Source of the DNA: Silurus meridionalis
Lineage: Eukaryota; Chordata; Actinopteri; Siluriformes; Siluridae
Direction: 5' to 3'
NCBI RefSeq assembly: GCF_014805685.1
Contig: NC_060900.1
Coordinates: 1,224,601 to 1,288,600, forward strand
Length of the DNA stretch: 64,000 nt
The position numbers were made by a program, and so were the translations under genes. This document shows positions 1-13,100 of this stretch, in pieces; position 1 is the first letter of the stretch; the number at the start of each line of letters is the position of its first letter. A model generated the notes under the pieces. It had not been told where the DNA came from. It made no database searches and worked only from the letters and a program-made list of their open reading frames with translations.

Positions 1-199
1 TGTACAGCAAATCTCTATCTTGCATTGTTTCACCACTTCCTATTGTGGAGTACTGAAACTTTATTACTTACGTTTGTAATTTTTGACATCACTACACAAT
101 AGTAAAAAATAGTTACCGTTTTCCACATTTGTATTATGCATTATGAAGTTTGACTCATTGTTGGAATGTGCTTTCATGATGGTTCATACTTCTTTATAG

Positions 200-1151
200 A
201 CATCACTCTAAATCTGATATGGATAAACAAAAGCATCACTCTGAATCTGATGAAGAAAAAAAAAGGTCAGTATATTTTACCAAACTATATCCTGAAACTT
301 GCAATTGTATATTTATGGTTACATTTCTCAAATTTAATTATGATTTCAAGATAATTCATGCAAACAATTGCAAAACTTGTGTTTTAACCCATTTTATTTA
401 AAATGAACAAAACGCAATTTTTTATATATACTTTTATGTAAAGGATGAATTGAGGCTGATTTAGTGATGAATTGTACATTAATGTCTGCTAATTTCTATT
501 TTATTTTTTGCTTACAGACATCCATCTAAAACCCATCATCATGAAGATGGGTGAGTTTTTTCTAAAACCTGTTATATGAAACTGTAGAAAAACAAGCCTT
601 GCAAGCCTTTACAGAAATCGAATGATACATTTTGTAAATGTTATGATATTTTACATCGAATTCTGATTTCTATATACATTTCTATAAAATATGCAAAATA
701 TGAAATGTCTATCAAATTGCCTGGTCAGTATCTTCACAATTTTATGCACATTTGGATAATAAGTATGTTTGTCCACATAACATAGAACAGAAATATTTTG
801 TGATGTTCTCTATACATTTTTTGCAATTTCCTTTGTATGGTTAAAAAAAAACCCCTAACCCAACATTCTAATACACTTCTGATCATATGTTAACCTGAAA
901 AAAAATAAATTACTATTATGTAGCACTTGCCCTCAGATCAAACTGCGCTCTAATGTCTGTTCATTCTTCTCCACAGCGAATCATGTGAATCTGAGGAGGA
1001 GAATGAAAGGTCAGTGTTTTCTGAGTTTTTATTTTATTTTATTTAATATAAAATTTCGTTATATATATATAACGATTCAAAAACAAGCGTTAAGCTGTGC
1101 TCTTATATCTGTTTATAGGAATTCATCCGAATCTGATGAAGAGAAAGAAAG
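200..1151 (+). CDS. Gene 1 extension, part A: four Ser/Asp/Glu/His-rich mini-exons
   Basis: Four exons at 200-265 (66 bp), 518-550 (33), 977-1009 (33) and 1119-1151 (33). Each begins with one base and ends with two (phase 2 to phase 2), with an AG acceptor and a GTCAGT-, GTGAGT- or GTCTGT-type donor. Spliced, they read in one open frame: units like [42 protein letters not shown] and [10 protein letters not shown]. The lengths are multiples of 11 residues, so the unit is 11 residues and the first exon is a double. The composition is acidic/basic/His-rich and predicted disordered. SDEE and SSE strings fit acidic-directed kinases (CK2-like, or Fam20C S-x-E in the secretory pathway), which is inference. 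One exon carries a free Cys. Homology to the later 294-bp exon supports common origin. Confidence 0.72.
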
Positions 1152-4100
1152 GTCTGTTTTTTAAATTTAAATTATTCTACAACACTTTTTTATTTTTTCT
1201 GAAAGAAATTGTGTATTGATACCACATACCTGGAACAGAGAGGTTTAAAGGGCTTGATCATCAGCCCAGCAGTGGCATCTTAGCAGTACTGGGGCTTAAA
1301 GCATTGACTTTCTAATGAGTTTCACAAAACCTTAACCATTGAGCAAACACTGGCCTCAATCAGTGATGCTGAAGTGCCACTGTCCAGGCAGGGTAAAGGT
1401 AAGCCTTCACAGGATTCCAATTCTTCACATCAGAAATAAAGTCAATAATACTCTGGATATGTTCAGCCGTTTAGAGATAAGAAGAGAATAGACTTTATTT
1501 GTCACATATACATTACATTACAGTCTTTCTTGCTTGGAAGCTGGGGTCAGAGCACAAAGGGCCCAAGAGTGACAGCTTGGTGATAAGGGGGCTTGAACCC
1601 CCGACCTTCCAATCAGCAACCCTGCAACTTAACCACTGAGCTCCAACTCTCCCTTTTGAAACTTCTTAGTCAATAAACCTCATGTTACATATATAACATA
1701 TTATGTACCCTTGCCCTTCCTCATGCTTAGTTTAACTAACAAACCCTCATTTCATCATGTGGCACAATTTTTCTTCAAAAACTGCCTCTGGCACTTTGGT
1801 GGGTTTGTGCTAAAATGTAGTACCTGATAGATTTGGAGGGTTAGGGCCTTGAAGAAAGATCATGTGTATCAGCTTGGCATGTGAACTCAATAGAGCCAAA
1901 CAGAAGCAAATTCTAAAGTGCATATTTCTGTCATAAACAACATTGGAGTGTGTTATGATTCCAGATATGAAAATAAATGATGTAATATTCAATAAGAAAA
2001 TGACATGACAAGCTACAGTATGTAGCTACAGTATATAATACTGAACAATTTTGTAAACTGTGAAAGCAAGAGGTGCAGTATTCAGTAAACATATAGAAGA
2101 CTAATTATTTTGTAAGGAAAACATCCTGATTTATAGTTAGCAAGGGAAGTACATGCAAGGACCAATTTGGCCATCTCTGACTTCAGTGAAGTTGACACAA
2201 AGTTAACAAGGAAATTCGGTCATGACCCTTATTATTGTTCAGAGAAGATCCAGGACATTTTACATTCTCACAGGTTCCGAATAATATCGGCATACTAAAA
2301 GAAATTGATGATTGATGAAAAAGGCCTTAAGCAAATTGGAGAATCAGTAATTGAGAGCAGAATGATATCTTTATTATTACTAGAGGAAAACTAACATTAT
2401 ATGGTAGCGGTTCACGAGTGGAGTGTGAAGCCGGACTGAAACAGAGCACACTGATTAGCTACAGGTGTAGTCTTTCCGCTCGTTAAATCCCGCTCTGCCC
2501 TTCACTCGCGAACCGCTGCCACACTGTATTTCATTGTACACTTTACAAGCTTGTTGACATATGATCCAGTATTGACTCAACATATGCTATGTATCTTTTG
2601 CCCTTAGTCTGTTTAGCACCAAGAAGCTATTTCCTCAGATGGCACAATTATGAAGGCTGGTGTATGACACTCCATGCAGACCAAGTTGACTGGCAGGTTG
2701 TGTCGGGTGCTAATGTTTCTGCAAAAATAATTTTCCACACATACAGAATCTGCTACTCTCAGAGTCTACTGGGCCATAATTTTGTCCTGTCATGATTTGA
2801 TTACTGGCCTCGTTTCGTTATTCACACCCTGGTCGTCCGCTTCATTCATGGAGCAAAGTAACTGAGGCTGACCACCAGAGCGACAGTCTCTGACTGAGGC
2901 CTACCACCAGAGCGACAGTCTCTGCATGGCACTTAACTGTAGTGGAGGTAGCTGTATTTATTTGGATATGAGCAGCAACTTTCCTAAAAGCATCTAAGGG
3001 AGGTCTTGAGCACTGGGTTGAGCCCCGAGAGTCAATGCATCAGTGCACTGTAGCATTTGCCCTGAGACTGATTTACTGCACAAATGTGATCTGATGTCAG
3101 TTGTTTGTTCTTTACAGCAATCCACCTAATACTGGTCCCAACACAGGAGGAGGTCCACCTGGATCTGGTCCAATTACAGACAAGTCAGTGCATTCAAACA
3201 CTGCAAGACCACACAAAAATAGTTTTTGACGTTTAAATTTGAAAAAGGCCTTTAGTAAATTTGAGAATCAGTAATTTGGAGCAAAACGCTAGTTTTCCTC
3301 TAGGAATTATAAAGATAACATTATATGGTAGCGTTTCACGAGTGGAAGGCAAAGCTGGACTGAAACAGAGCACACTGATTAGTCTAATCAGCTACAGGTT
3401 TAGTCTTTCTGCTCGTTTAATCCCGCTCTGCCCTTCACTCGCGAACCGCTGCCACACTGTATTTCATTGTGCACTTTACAAGCTTATTGACATATGATCC
3501 AGGAATGACTCAACATATGCTATGTATCTTTTGCCCTTAGTCCGTTTTACTGCTTAAATGTGATTTGGTGTCATTTGTTTATTCTTTACAGCAATCCACC
3601 TAATACTGGTCCCAACACAGGAGGAGGTCCACCTGGATCTGGTCCAATTACAGACAAGTCAGTGCATTCAAACACTGCAAGACAACCCTGAAATAGCATT
3701 TCTCCTTTAATTTTTCAAAAAGTCGTTATTAATTTTAAGAATTAGGGAATGACACCAGAATGTTTATTTGCGCATTTTCTTCAATCAGTCTGCTTCCAGG
3801 AGCCCTGGCAAAGGCACATCAGCAAGGGTGTTGCCCTTAATTGATAGTCCCTAGTTAACCGAACAATGTTTCTCAGATCCCTCCTCACGAGAGATAGCCC
3901 ATCTCAGGCACAGGGGACATTGCTTGATCCCCAGCCCAAACATTGGACCCTTTATTTCTGACCCTTGAAGGGAACCAACAAAGAGACGCTAGGCTTCCAG
4001 CCGGTGAAGAATAGACTATTTGAAGTTCTAGTGGTCCCTATGCACCAAGAAGCTATTTCCTCAGATGGCACAATTATGAAGGCTGGTGTATGACACTTCA

Positions 4101-7100
4101 TGCAGACCAAGTTGACTGGCAGGTTGTGTCGGTGCTAATGTTTCTGCAAGAATAATTTTCCACACCTACAGAATCTGCTACTCTCAGAGTCTATGGGACC
4201 ATCATTTTGTCCAGTCATGATTCGATTACTGGCCTCGTTTCGTCATTCACACCCTGGTCGTCCGCTTCATTTGTGGAGTAAAGTGACTGAGGCTGACCAC
4301 CAGAGCGACAGTCTCTGCATGGCACTTAACTGTAGTGGAGGTAGCTGTATTAATTTGGATATGAGCAGCAACTTTCCTAAAAGCATCTAAGGGAGGTCTT
4401 GAGCACTGGTTCAAGCCCCGAGAGTCAATGCATTAGTGCAATGTAGCATTTGCCCTGAGACTGATTTACTGCTCAAATGTGATCTGATGTCAGTTGTTTG
4501 TTCTTTACAGCAATCCACCTAATACTGGTCCCAACACAGGAGGAGGTCCACCTGGATCTGGTCCAATTACAGACAAGTCAGTGCATTCAAACACTGCAAG
4601 ACCACACTAAAATAGTTTTTGCCGATTAAATTTGAAAAAGGCCTTTAGTAAATTTGAGAATCAGTAATTTAGAGCAAAACGCTAGTTTTCCTCTAGGAAT
4701 TATAAAGATAACATTATATGGTAGAGGTTCACGAGTGGAAGGCAAAGCTGGACTGAAACAGATCACACTGATTAGTTTAATCAGCTACAGGTTTAGTCTT
4801 TCTGCTCGTTTAATCCCGCTCTGCCCTTCACTCGTGAACTGCTGCCACACTGTATTTCATTGTACACTTTACAAGCTTATTGACATATGATCCAGGAATG
4901 ACTCAACATATGCTATGTATCTTTTGCCCTTAGTCCGTTTTACTGCTTAAATGTGATTTGGTGTCATTTGTTTATTCTTTACAGCAATCCACCTAATACT
5001 GGTCCCAACACAGGAGGAGGTCCACCTGGATCTGGTCCAATTACAGACAAGTCAGTGCATTCAAACACTGCAAGACAACCCTGAAATAGCATTTCTACAT
5101 TCATTTTTCAAAAAGTCGTTATTAATTTTAAGAATTAGGGAATGACACCAGAATGTTTATTTGCGCATTTTCTCCAATCAGTCTGCTTCCAGGAGCCCTG
5201 GCAAAGGCACATCAGCAAGGGTGTTGCCCCTAATTGATAGCCCCTAGTTGACCGAACAGAGTATGTTTCTCAGATCCCTCCTCACGAGAGATATTCCATC
5301 TCAGGCACAGGGGACATTGCTTGATCCCCAGCCCAAACATTGGACCCTTTATTTCTGACCCTTGAAGGGAACCAACAAAGAGACGCTGGGCTTCCAGCCG
5401 GTGAAGAATAGACTGTTTGAAGTTCTAGTGGTCCCTATGCACCAAGAAGCTATTTCCTCAGATGGCACAATTATGAAGGCTGGTGTATGACACTTCATGC
5501 AGACCAAGTTGACTGGCAGGTTGTGTCGGTGCTAATGTTTCTGCAAGAATAATTTTCCACACGTACAGAAACTGCTACTCTCAGAGTCTATGGGACCATC
5601 ATTTTGTCCTGTCATGATTCGATGACTGGCCTCGTTTCGTCATTCTTACCCTGGTCGTCCGCTTCATTCGTGGAGCAAAGTGACTGAGGCTGACCACCAG
5701 AGCGACAGTCTCTGCATGGCACTTAACTGTAGTGGAGGTAGCTGTATTAATTTGGATATGAGCAGCAACTTTTCTAAAAGCATCTAAGGGAGGTCTTGAG
5801 CACTGGTTCAAGCCCCAAGATTCAATGCATCAGTGCACTGTAGCATTTGCCCTGAGACTGATTTACTGCTTAAATGTGATCTGATGTCAGTTGTTTGTTT
5901 TTTACAGCAATCCACCTAATAGTGGTCCCAACACAGGAGGAGGTCCACCTGGATCTGGTCCAATTACAGACAAGTCAGTGCATTCAAACACTGCAAGACC
6001 ACACTAAAATAGTTTTTGTTGTTTTAATTTGAAAAAGGCCTTTAGTAAATTTAAGAATAAGTAATTTAGAGCAGAACGATAGTTTTCCTCTAGGAATTAT
6101 AAAGATAACATTATATGGTAGCGGTTCATGGGTGGAGTGCGAAGCCGGACTAAAACAGAGCACACTGATTAGTCTAATCAGCTACAGGTTTAGTCTTTCT
6201 GCTCGTTTAATCCCGCTCTGCCCTTCACTCGTGAACTGCTGCCACGCTGTATTTCATTGTACACTTTACAAGCTTAGTGACATATGATCCAGGAATGACT
6301 CAACATATGCTATGTATCTTTTGCCCTTAGTCCGTTTTACTGCTTAAATGTGATTTGGTGTCATTTGTTTATTCTTTACAGCAATCCACCTAAAACTGGT
6401 CCCAACACAGGAGGAGGTCCACCTGGATCTGGTCCAATTACAGACAAGTCAGTGCATTCAAACACTGCAAGCAACCCTGAAATAGCATTTCTACATTCAT
6501 TTTTCAAAAAGTCGTTATTAATTTTAAGAATTAGGGAATGACACCAGAATGTTTATTTGCGCATTTTCTCCAATCAGTCTGCTTCCAGGAGCCCTGGCAA
6601 AGGCACATCAGCAAGGCTGTTGCCCCTAATTGATAGCCCCTAGTTGACGGAAGAGAGTATGTTTCTCAGATCCCTCCTCACGAGAGATATTCCATCTCAG
6701 GCACAAGGGACATTGCTTGATCCCCAGCCCAAACAATGGACCCGTCATTTCTGACCCTTGAAGGGAACCAACAAAGAGACGCTGGGCTTCCAGCCGGCGA
6801 AGAATAGACTATTTGAAGTTCTAGTGGTCCCTATGTACCAAGAAGATATTTCCTCAGATGGCACAATTATGAAGGCTGGTGTATGACACTTCATGCAGAC
6901 CAAGTTGACTGGCAGGTTGTGTCGGTGCTAATGTTTCTGCAAGAATAATTTTCCACACGTACAGAAACTGCTACTCTCAGAGTCTATGGGACCATCATTT
7001 TGTCCTGTCATTCTTCGATTACTGGCCTCGTTTCGTCATTCACACCCTGGTCGTCCGCTTCATTCGTGGAGCAAAGTGACTGAGGCTGACCACCAGAGCG

Positions 7101-10100
7101 ACAGTCTCTGCATGGCACTTAACTGTAGTGAAGGTAGCTGTATTAATTTGGATATGAGCAGCAACTTTCCTAAAAGCATCTAAGGGAGGTGCTGAGCACT
7201 GGTTCAAGCCCCGAGAGTCAGTGCATCAGTGCACTGTAGCATTTGCCCTGAGACTGATTTACTGCTTAAATGTGATCTGATGTCAGTTGTTTGTTCTTTA
7301 CAGCAATCCACCTAATACTGGTCCCAACACAGGAGGAGGTCCACCTGGATCTGGTCCAATTACAGACAAGTCAGTGCATTCAAACACTGCAAGACCACAC
7401 TAAAATAGTTTTTGTTGTTTTAATTTGAAAAAGGCCTTTAGTAAATTTAAGAATCAGTAATTTAGAGCAGAACGATAGTTTTCTTCTAGGAATTATAAAG
7501 ATAACATTATATGGTAGCGGTTCATGAGTGGAGTGCGAAGCCGGACTAAAACAGAGCACACTGATTAGTCTAATCAGCTACAGGTTTAGTCTTTCTGCTC
7601 GTGTAATCCCGCTCTGCCCTTCACTCGTGAACTGCTGCCACACTGTATTTCATTGTACACTTTACAAGCTTAGTGACATATGATCCAGGAATGACTCAAC
7701 ATATGCTATGTATCTTTTGCCCTTAGTCCGTTTTACTGCTTAAATGTGATTTGGTGTCATTTGTTTATTCTTTACAGTAATCCACCTAATACTGGTCCCA
7801 ACACAGGAGGAGGTCCACCTGGATCCGGTCCAATTACAGACAAGTCAGTGCATTCAAACACTGCAAGCAACCCTGAAATAGCATTTCTACATTCATTTTT
7901 CAAAAAGTCTTTATTAATTTTAAGAATTAGGGAATGACACCAGAATGTTTATTTGCGCATTTTCTCCAATCAGTCTGCTTCCAGGAGCCCTGTCAAAGGC
8001 ACATCAGCAAGGCTGTTGCCCTTAATTGATAGCCCCTAGTTGACGGAACAGAGTATGTTTCTCAGATCCCTCCTCACGAGAGATATTCCATCTCAGGCAC
8101 AGGGGACATTGCTTGATCTCCAGCCCAAACAATGGACCCGTCATTTCTGACCCTTGAAGGGAACCAACAAAGAGACGCTGGGCTTCCAGCCGGCGAAGAA
8201 TAGACTATTTGAAGTTCTAGTGGTCCCTATGCACCAAGAAGATATTTCCTCAGATGGCACAATTATGAAGGCTGGTGTATGACACTTCATGCAGACCAAG
8301 TTGACTGGCAGGTTGTGTCGGTGCTAATGTTTCTGCAAGAATAATTTTCCACACGTACAGAAACTGCTACTCTCAGAGTCTATGGGACCATCATTTTGTC
8401 CTGTCATGATTCGATTACTGGCCTCGTTTCGTCATTCTTACCCTGGTCGTCCGCTTCATTCGTGGAGCAAAGTGACTGAGGCTGACCACCAGAGCGACAG
8501 TCTCTGCATGGCACTTAACTGTAGTGGAGGTAGCTGTATTAATTTGGATATGAGCAGCAACTTTCCTAACAGCATCTAAGGGAGGTCTTGAGCACTGGTT
8601 CGAGCACCGAGAGTCAATGCATCAGTGCACTGTAGCATTTGCCCTGAGACTGATTTACTGCTCAAATGTAATCTGATGTCAGTTGTTTGTTCTTCACAGC
8701 AATCCACCTAATACTGGTCCCAACACAGGAGGAGGTCCACCTGGATCTGGTCCAATTACAGACAAGTCAGTGCATTCAAACACTGCAAGACCACAATAAA
8801 ATAGTTTTTGCCGTTTTAAATTTGAAAAAGGCCTTTAGTAAATTTAAGAATCAGTAATTTAGAGCAGAACGATAGTTTTCCTCTAGGAATTATAAAGATA
8901 ACATTATATGGTAGCGGTTCACGAGTGGAGTGCGAAGCCGGACTAAAACAGAGCACACTGATTAGTCTAATCAGCTACAGGTTTAGTCTTTCTGCTCGTT
9001 TAATCCCGCTCTGCCCTTTACTCGAGATCTGCTGCCACACTGTATTTCATTGTACACTTTACAAGCTTATTGACATATGATCCAGGAATGACTCAACATA
9101 TGCTATGTATCTTTTGCCCTTAGTCCGTTTTACTGCTTAAATGTGATTTAGTGTCATTTGTTTATTCTTTACAGTAGTCCACCTAATACTGGTCCCAACA
9201 CAGGAGGAGGTCCACCTGGATCTGGTCCAATTACAGACAAGTCAGTGCATTCAAACACTGCAAGCAACCCTGAAATAGCATTTCTACATTAATTTTTCAA
9301 AAAGTCTCTGTTAATTTTAAGAATTAGGGAATGACACCAGAATGTTTATTTGCGCATTTTCTCCAATCAGTCTGCTTCCAGGAGCCCTGGCAAAGGCACA
9401 TCAGCAAGGGTGTTGCCCCTAATTGATAGCCCCTAGTTGACCGAACAGAGTATGTTTCTCAGATCCCTCCTCACGAGAGATATTCCATCTCAGGCACAGG
9501 GGACATTGCTTGATCCCCAGCCCAAACATTGGACCCTTCATTTCTGACCCTTGAAGGGAACCAACAAAGAGACGCTGGGCTTCCAGCCAGTGAAGAATAG
9601 ACTATTTGAAGTTCTAGTGGTCCCTATGCACCAAGAAGCTATTTCCTCAGATGGCAGAATTATGAAGGCTGGTGTATAACACTTCATGCAGACCAAGTTG
9701 ACTGGCAGGTTGTGTCGGTGCTAATGTTTCTGCAAGAATAATTTTCCACACGTACAGAAACTGCTACTCTCAGAGTCTATGGGACCATCATTTTGTCCTG
9801 TCATGATTCGATTACTGGCCTCGTTTCGTCATTCTTACCCTGGTCGTCCGCTTCATTCGTGGAGCAAAGTGACTGAGGCTGACCACCAGAGCGACAGTCT
9901 CTGCATGGCACTTAACTGTAGTGGAGGTAGCTGTATTAATTTGGATATGAGCAGCAACTTTCCTAACAGCATCTAAGGGAGGTCTTGAGCACTGGTTCGA
10001 GCCCCGAGAGTCAATGCATCAGTGCACTGTAGCATTTGCCCTGAGACTGATTTACTGCTCAAATGTGATCTGATGTCAGTTGTTTGTTCTTTACAGCAAT

Positions 10101-13100
10101 CCACCTAATACTGGTCCCAACACAGGAGGAGGTCCACCTGGATCTGGTCCAATTACAGACAAGTCAGTGCATTCAAACACTGCAAGACCACACTAAAATA
10201 GTTTTTGCCGTTTTAAATTTGAAAAAGGCCTTTAGTAAAATTGAGAATCAGTAATTTAGAGCAAAATGCTAGTTTTCCTCTAGGAATTATAAAGATAACA
10301 TTATATGGTAGTGTTTCACGAGTGGAAGGCAAAGCCGGACTGAAACAGAGCACACTGATTAGTCTAATCAGCTACAGGTTTAGTCTTTCTGCTCGTTTAA
10401 TCCCGCTCTGCCCTTCACTCACGAACCGCTGCCACACTGTATTTCATTGTACACTTTACAAGCTTATTGACATATGATACAGGAATGACTCAACATATGC
10501 TATGTATCTTTTGCCCTTAGTCTGTTTTACTGCTTAAATGTGATTTGGTGTCATTTGTTTATTCTTTACAGCAATCCACCTAATACTGGTCCCAATACAG
10601 GAGGAGGTCCACCTGGATCTGGTCCAATTACAGACAAGTCAGTGCATTCAAACACTGCAAGACAACCCTGAAATAGCATTTCTCCTTAAATTTTTCAAAA
10701 AGTCCTTAGTAATTTTGAGAATTAAGTAATGACAAGAGAATGATAGTGTTTGTTTTGGAATACTGAATATAACTGTATTTTATTGTTCACTCGTTTAAGC
10801 TTAGAAAGTCAGTGCATTATCAGGTACTGCTTCCTTTTTTCAACAACAATGAAATCTGCTGATGTCTGTGTAGTGAACACTCAGATATACACTCAGTTAT
10901 GAGTGGCAAGTTCTTGATAGCCAGGAGGGTCAAATAAATAGAAATGGTCATTGGTTTTGTCATTAGATATGGATGGCTGAGTGTGACCTGGTGCTTGTGT
11001 GAGACAAGTTTTGCTAACATGTTTGAAACACGTATCTGTCTTCTGCTCCAGGAAATTCACCACGAGCAATATAACATAGTTACAACAAATGCATTTCTTA
11101 ATTACTGTAAAGCTGTAGCAACGGTACAAGTTTAATAACAAAACATTTCTCAAGGTACATGCTGCCTTGAGTCTGATTTATTGCTAAAATGTTATCAGCA
11201 ATATCAGCTTACTTTGGTTATAAGTGGCAAGTTTCATGAAAGCAGCTCAGAAAGGTCTTGATAGTCAAGATTAATAAATAACTATATATAGTTTAAACCC
11301 ACGATTGTCAATTTTATTTTTACACAAAGAAGCCGAGCAGATAAAGGTATTAACGTATCCCTGCGTTAGTCCTTCCAGAAATTGACTTCCTTAATGGCTT
11401 GGCTTTCCATGACTGACAGAGGACATGGGTAAATTCTTGAGTTTTAAGGTGCAGTCACATTGACACTGCAGTGGTAGGCCACTGGCTTTGCCAAACATGA
11501 CTTTGGAATTTTTGTGGGAATTTTCAACTTCTCAGCTGTGAATGTAAATGTAAAGTATTTTTGAATGCTAATGCTTAATAATGCTACATTATAAAATGTA
11601 TATAAATGTATATATGATTGTTTGCAAACCCATAACTGAAAAAAGCAAACATATTTTAATGCTTACTGTAATTCTATTGTAGTTAACAACTAGATGTAAA
11701 ACTGCATTTGAATGTGTTTTTGTATACTTTTTTTCAGTAATCCATCTAAACCTGATAAAGAGAAAGACAAACATTCCTCTGAATCAGATGAAGAGGAGCA
11801 CAAGCATCCATCTAAACCTGATAAAGAGAAAAAACATTCCTCTGAATCAGATGAAGAGGAGCACAAGCATCCATCTAAACCTGATAAAGAGAAAAAACAT
11901 CATTCCTCTGAATCAGATGAAGGGAAACATAAGCATCCATCTAAACCAGATAAAGAGAAACACAAGCATTCATCTAAATCTGGTGAAGAAAAACACCCGG
12001 AGTCCTGTGAATCAGATGAAGAGAAAACAAGGTCAGCGATTTTTTGAGATTTCTTCATTCGGGTGAGACATGTGGCAAATACTTAATAATTTGCAATCAG
12101 GGAAATTATATGAAAGGACAGGGTTAAAGACATGAAATTAAACAAAATATTGACTCACCAGGCAAAAAAAAAGTAAAAAAAAAATAAAAGCGTAGTGCTG
12201 CAACTGTAGCAGAGGCATAGTGATATACAAGAACCATAGCAAGTGCTCGGTGTGAAGGGAATCATAGCTGATATGACTTTAACAGGTGCTACTCCTGGAG
12301 TAGCCCCTACCCCCTGGTGGTTGAAAATGTCCGCACAAACCTCTGGTTGTCAAGACATGACTTGGGAAGGCATGCCATTGGCCAGTGGCAGTAGCAAGGC
12401 TTGGGAAGCCATTCTATTGGCCTCCAATGTTGTCATGCATCAGGAAGAAGGGGGAGGTCTTCATGTGTTCCTCTGGCTGGAGTTTGGCTGTGGAGGCCAC
12501 CTTGTTGGCCACAGATGGAAAAGTCACAAAAATATTTATTGTGACTCCGACTTTGGTGATTTGTTCTACAGTCACCACATTGACCCCAAAAAGAATCCAT
12601 ACTAAAAAGCAGTTTTTACTGTTATGTAGAAATTGACATTAAATGTTTGCTCATTCACTTTACAGGCATCCATCTACATCTCACAATTACCCATCTGCTA
12701 ATGTGAATGAAAGGTCAGTGCAAGCGTTTACAGAAATCAGAGGTACAAAATAATTGTTGGTAGGGTTTCCTGGAAAATCTTAAGTAACAGTTTTGATTGA
12801 TAATTTTGTTGTACTTAACTTTCAGCAACATTGTTAATGCTGATCATCACTGAGAAATACAGTATAATGACGAATGAATGCCTCTGCTATAAAATATTAC
12901 ACCACACAGAGAGTTCATTTACGCTTTTTTTTCCTCTGCTTAGCTTTTACCTGTTGGCTGTGACCTCCCAGTCTGTAGGAGGCACTGCTGAAATGTTGTG
13001 TGTCATTGTCAACCCGATTGAAACTGTTGCCTTGGATGTGAATCTGGAGTATAACCAGAACAATGTCACTATTCTGAAAGAAACATCTATAACACAACAA

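Larger units (their letters stand above)
2317..10700. repeat. 1.39-kb tandem array containing exon pairs of the gene 1 extension
   Basis: Exon starts alternate at spacings of about 474 and about 920 bp, so the unit is about 1393-1397 bp with two 66-bp exons (A and B). There are six full units. Introns are nearly identical between units, including non-coding stretches, which points to recent unequal crossing-over. The A and B exons have related flanks (upstream AAATGTGAT...TTGTTT.TTCTTTACAG, downstream GTCAGTGCATTCAAACACTG), so an older duplication made the pair before the pair was amplified. A damaged extra unit lies at 2317-3117. Homology fades after about 10700. Confidence 0.9.

Noticed and set aside
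1490..1660. tRNA gene
   Set aside because: A B-box-like string is present, but no full cloverleaf; it fits a SINE relic better.
4193..9976. Repeated 65-codon open frames (starting MGPSFCPV) and 78-codon frames (starting MRISNLEQN) in the array
   Set aside because: They lie inside introns of the 1.39-kb unit; they recur only because the unit is copied, and they do not join to the splice sites in frame.
3118..10637. CRISPR-like array of regularly spaced 66-bp repeats
   Set aside because: Spacing is about 400-850 bp, the spacers are themselves repeated, and splice sites flank each repeat; the window is from a vertebrate.
3118..10637. Collagen-like domain
   Set aside because: The Pro/Gly units do not keep glycine at every third residue, so no triple helix is expected.
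12243..12605. 120-codon open frame in a gene 1 intron
   Set aside because: No recognised motif, no splice context or start context, and it sits between two well-supported exons.
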